A stretch of DNA of 64,000 nucleotides, taken from the NCBI RefSeq assembly GCF_964019385.1, contig NC_088644.1, positions 43,222,873-43,286,872 on the forward strand, read 5' to 3'. Made by a program: the position numbers and the translations under genes. The stretch comes from Sycon ciliatum. Taxonomy: Eukaryota > Porifera > Calcarea > Leucosolenida > Sycettidae. A model generated the notes under the pieces. The model was not told the DNA's origin. It ran no database searches and was given only the letters and a program-made list of their open reading frames with translations. Shown here in pieces: positions 60,250 to 64,000 of the stretch (positions are counted from its first letter, which is position 1; every line of letters begins with the position of its first letter).

Positions 60250-61110
60250 TACACTGCGGCCATCCCCGGCATAATCCAGCACTTTTTAGGCCAGCCTCTA
60301 TAAAGCAGCATAATTTTCAGTAACCTGAATGTCCTCTTCATGCACATTGCAGCAGAAAATCAGAGTTGTAAATCCAGCACCCTCCCTAATCCAGCACCCT
60401 CCCTAATCCAGCACCCTCCCTAATCCAGCACCCTCCCTAATCCAGCACCCTCCTTAATCCAGCACCCTCCCTAATCCAGCACCCTCCCTAATCCAGCACC
60501 CTCCCTAATCCAGCACCCTCCCTAATCCAGCACCCTCCTTAATCCAGCACCCTCCCTAATCCAGCACCCTCCCTAATCCAGCACCCTCCCTAATCCAGCA
60601 CCCTCCCTAATCCAGCACCCTCCCTAATCCAGCACCCTTCCTAATCCAGCACCCTCCCTAATCCAGCACCCTTCCTAATCCAGCACCCTCCCTAATCCAG
60701 CACCCTCCCTAATCCAGCACCCTCCCTAATCCAGCACCCTCCCTAATCCAGCACCCTTCCTAATCCAGCACCCTCCCTAATCCAGCACCCTCCCTAATCC
60801 AGCACCCTCCCTAATCCAGCACCCTCCCTAATCCAGCACCCTCCCTAATCCAGCACCCTTCCTAATCCAGCACCCTCCCTAATCCAGCACCCTCCCTAAT
60901 CCAGCACCCTCCCTAATCCAGCACCCTCCCTAATCCAGCACCCTCCCTAATCCAGCACCCTTCCTAATCCAGCACCCTCCCTAATCCAGCACCCTCCCTA
61001 ATCCAGCACCCTCCCTAATCCAGCACCCTCCCTGATCCAGCACCCTCCCTAATCCAGCACCCTCCCTAATCCTTAGCACAAAAGGTGTGGATTATAAAGG
61101 GACCACTGTT
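60250..61110. mobile_element. Tigger/pogo-like MITE, family 2, expanded by a satellite
   Basis: Element 60252-61108. The left end CACTGCGGCCATCCCCGGCA and right end GGATTATAAAGGGACCACTG match the compact element at 41183, including ATGTCCTCTTCATGCACATT in the interior. Confidence 0.85.
60371..61072. repeat. 17-bp satellite, about 41 copies
   Basis: The unit is CAGCACCCTCCCTAATC. Only occasional changes are seen (CTTCC, CTCCTT or TGATC variants). It is entirely inside the MITE above. Confidence 0.98.
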
Positions 61111-64000
61111 GCTGTCCTACACTGGCTACAGGTACAGTAATCATGATGCATGTCATACTACATACAGTAGATACAGAGTTGTGCTAGTATTATAGGATCA
61201 GAGTCAGTGGCTGTGCTGTGTCAGTCAGTACAGTACCAGTAGTATCAAGAGTAAAATAAGCTAATTATACTCTTGGTAGTATCAGTATCACTATCAGTGG
61301 TTGTTGTTGCTCTGAGTCCAAACACCACTACAAATTACTAGTAGTAGTACATGTATAGCAGTAAGCACTAAGTCCTCTACAGGCAGAGCTGCACCAAATA
61401 TGGGATTGCAGTGAAAGCCTTGAAAAACTGATGAAGTGCCCGCTCTCTAGCTCTCCTGCCTGGCCTTTTGAAAACAATCTCTCACAATCATCTACTCACG
61501 TGACTAGCACCTTACCCGGTCTGCAGCAGAGCAAAAGACAGGATTTTGATGTTGTCGAACACTACACGTTGACTGTACAGTACAGGACTGTGCATTCCCA
61601 AAGCATTCCCCCATCGCTACATCCAGACCATAGTGTAGATCTACATGTAACACAGACTGATCCACTCAGACGCTCCACATTCGCACTATCCTCGGGCTGT
61701 TTTCATCGTGTTGCCTTTTACTAGTTTTTAGGTTTCAAAGCAGAATTAGAAGGAGTCTCTCCAACACTGGATACAGAATCTGATGCACATGTATATGTAC
61801 ATCAGGGACTCGGTGTCGTACACAGAGATCGAGACTGGCAAGACTTGGTTGCTGGCAAGATAAGAGACTTTCAAGAGGGTGCATGCGGTGTCCTAAAACG
61901 ACAGCATCCGCCGAGCGGGACCGCTAGTCTACATCAAGCGGGGTTTGTAAAAAAATACATGTACAGGGGACCTGGTAGACCTACGACTCGTACTCCCTCA
62001 TGAGTGATATGATGTGCAGATCAGTTGAATGTCGAGTTCCAGTAGCCCAATCATACTACAAGTAAATACTAATTATTTACTTGTACACGATTGTACAAAT
62101 ACAATCATTATCATTCTAATCTGATGCTACATGAGTCATGACTGGGTCTGTGCAATGTCATGGGCATGTGCGGGTACTGCCCGGTAGTAGTACTAGTAGT
62201 AGTCACATCCTTTATTGCTGAACCCACAAATAATTGTGATACAGATTGTAAACCATTCGAGGAAGAAGAGAAAGCCATTAAAAAAAATAAAAAGGGTAGT
62301 AGTAGTACTACAATGGTAGACTCTGATCTGGCGTTGAACTGGGCACAGCTTGGACTGGGTACGGCTTGGACTGGATACGGCTTGGACTGGATACGGCTTG
62401 GACTGGATACGGCTTGGACTGCTTACAGTCTACAGTACACTGAGTGCAGTGTGAGGAGGAATCGGAAGCGGACGTTGACTGGCCGTCAGCCTAGCCAGCC
62501 CTGTTGATGCCATGGCATGGCGACGTCTTGGTGCAGCAGTCCGGCGAGGCGGATGCTGGCTGTAGACTACTCTTGTCTAGTACTAGTGTAGCCGAGTTGG
62601 ACTAGGCGATCGATGCATCCATCCTCTTTTGACAGTCTTCACCATGTTCACGGTCGGTAGACCATGGCAGACGGTAATCCTACTCGACGTAGATCTACTC
62701 CTAGTCTACCACGGAACTACAATACTCAGTCAATAGATCAACATCAATGCACGTACATAAACAACTGCATCTAGCAATGTGAGGACTCTGAGGAGTGAAT
62801 AATACGGGTCCGGGTACCGGTAATCGCGGCGGTGGCGTTTATTTACAGTACTACATTTTGTAGTAAAATCACTTTTTTAAACTTTCAACCGAACTACCTC
62901 CACACCACCGGTCACCCGAGACCCACATCCGGATACTGTATCCGCCACTACCATGACTACTGCACTAGCTTCAGCCGACCTCCCTACAATGATTATGATT
63001 GTTCATTGTAGTTTGCCAATCGTTGAAGCGGGGACCGTAGCATTGTCGATCGGTCGGTGGGCGAGGCATTCAGCAAGTGGAGTGCTATCAATACGTCAAG
63101 GGTTGTGTGTGAAGTGCTCCGTAGTCGGGCGTAGATGAGGCAGTCTAGATTCAGAATGTGAAAAGCACCGATACTAGTGCCTGTAGTGGGGCATGTATAT
63201 TATTCTACATCAGTTTAGATCTACTACCTTCGTATCAGTCGCATGTCTGCACCGCACACAGTAGATGACTGTACAACACGTTTGCGAAGAACGACGTCCG
63301 ACGGTGCTAGTGTTTGTGTCGCATCGCTCAGTTTCACTTGGCCTGAACACTACTCAGTCTACTGTCACAAGCAGCTTGTCAGATCGGAGACGAATCACTA
63401 CCACAGATCGGAGACGAATCACTAGTACATGTACTACCACAGATCGGAGACCGGATCGTGTTGTGTAGAGTTCGTGGCAGGAGGACGGGTTGTGAGAGTC
63501 GACGCGGCGATTGCTGCAACAGCAGTGCCAGCTGCAGTGCTGGTTTCGGAAGGTACCGGACACCAGGATTTCCTGTTGTCACGTCGCTCCGCCGAGGTAA
63601 GCAAGCGCATGAAAACTGAGTTGTGGGTTATTACACGTGCCTGTTTTGTTTGCGGGGAAAACATCTCCGGCATGGTCGTGTGTTGCTGGAACACCAACAC
63701 GATGCACGCATCACGTCAGCTGTTGTCACTACTCCGAAAATACTCGCTGTTATGTGGTGTAGTGGGATTGGTATGACAAACGCTGTTTCAAGTCCACGGC
63801 CTGACCCTTGTTGGCGTTTCCACGTGTCAGCCCATCCGACCTTTTGCACTGTTGAGTTTGTGCTTGTACTTTCCGCAATGGCTTTTGTCACAGAAGTATT
63901 TATTTCGTTGCTTGTGCAAAAAGATTGTCGGCGAGCGCAAGCCTAGCCCCGGCTTGGCAAGCCGCAGCTCTTCTTCACGGTTCTGGTAAACTCGTTCTTC
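61111..64000. other. gene-poor right end
   Basis: No supported gene. Seen: an 18-bp tandem repeat (TTGGACTGGATACGGC, about five copies, 62346-62420); a GATCGGAGACGAATCACTA repeat (63388-63450); and many GTACATGTAC words. A plus-strand open stretch ending at the donor-like GTAAGC (63597) could be an exon, but nothing identifies it. Confidence 0.4.

Noticed and set aside
60371-61072. Interstitial telomeric repeat
   Set aside because: The unit contains CCCTAA only once per 17 bp and derives from a MITE interior, so it is not a telomere array.

Overview
The window is animal (metazoan) nuclear DNA. It has spliceosomal introns with GT/AG boundaries, a non-muscle myosin regulatory light chain, a host cell factor (HCF) gene and a Ras GTPase-activating protein gene. 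It is also extremely rich in microsatellites and decayed transposable elements. An early-branching marine invertebrate such as a sponge is my guess for the source. That is inference from protein content and repeat load, not something the sequence proves.

Layout: (1) 1-6.5 kb is mostly gene-poor. It holds a perfect 163-bp inverted repeat (1984-2457) and a possible set of 3' exons of an unidentified plus-strand gene (2544-3022). (2) 6.5-10.7 kb, minus strand: five exons of a myosin regulatory light chain gene, whose C-terminal half is not found. (3) 15.0-36.4 kb, minus strand: a 20-exon gene for a RasGAP of about 780 residues. I rebuilt it exon by exon, with phases that agree throughout. Its last intron (15.0-20.8 kb) is full of nested transposon debris: a LINE tail split by a hAT element, and a hAT-like transposase relic split by a second hAT element. 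(4) 37-44.6 kb is a repeat-dense interval with several DNA-transposon MITEs and a cluster of five hammerhead ribozyme motifs on the minus strand (37.8-39.0 kb). (5) 45.5-46 kb is a LINE relic. (6) 49.3-50.8 kb is a hAT-like element interrupted by three insertions, one of which carries another insertion. (7) 51.4-53.5 kb, plus strand: an intronless, complete HCF gene. (8) 54.8-56.4 kb is a three-level nest of MITEs, with a hammerhead-bearing retroelement at its centre flanked by a 12-bp target duplication. (9) 56.6-59.6 kb is foldback elements. (10) 60.25-61.1 kb is a Tigger-like MITE inflated by about 41 copies of a 17-bp satellite. (11) 61.1-64 kb has no gene I can support.

The three real protein genes look functionally independent: actomyosin control, Ras signal termination and chromatin-associated transcription co-regulation. 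The most unusual content is non-coding. It comprises two unrelated hammerhead ribozyme families, transposon-like insertions of only 36-38 bp that are pure palindromes with 8-bp target duplications, and many nested insertions whose target duplications can be read directly.
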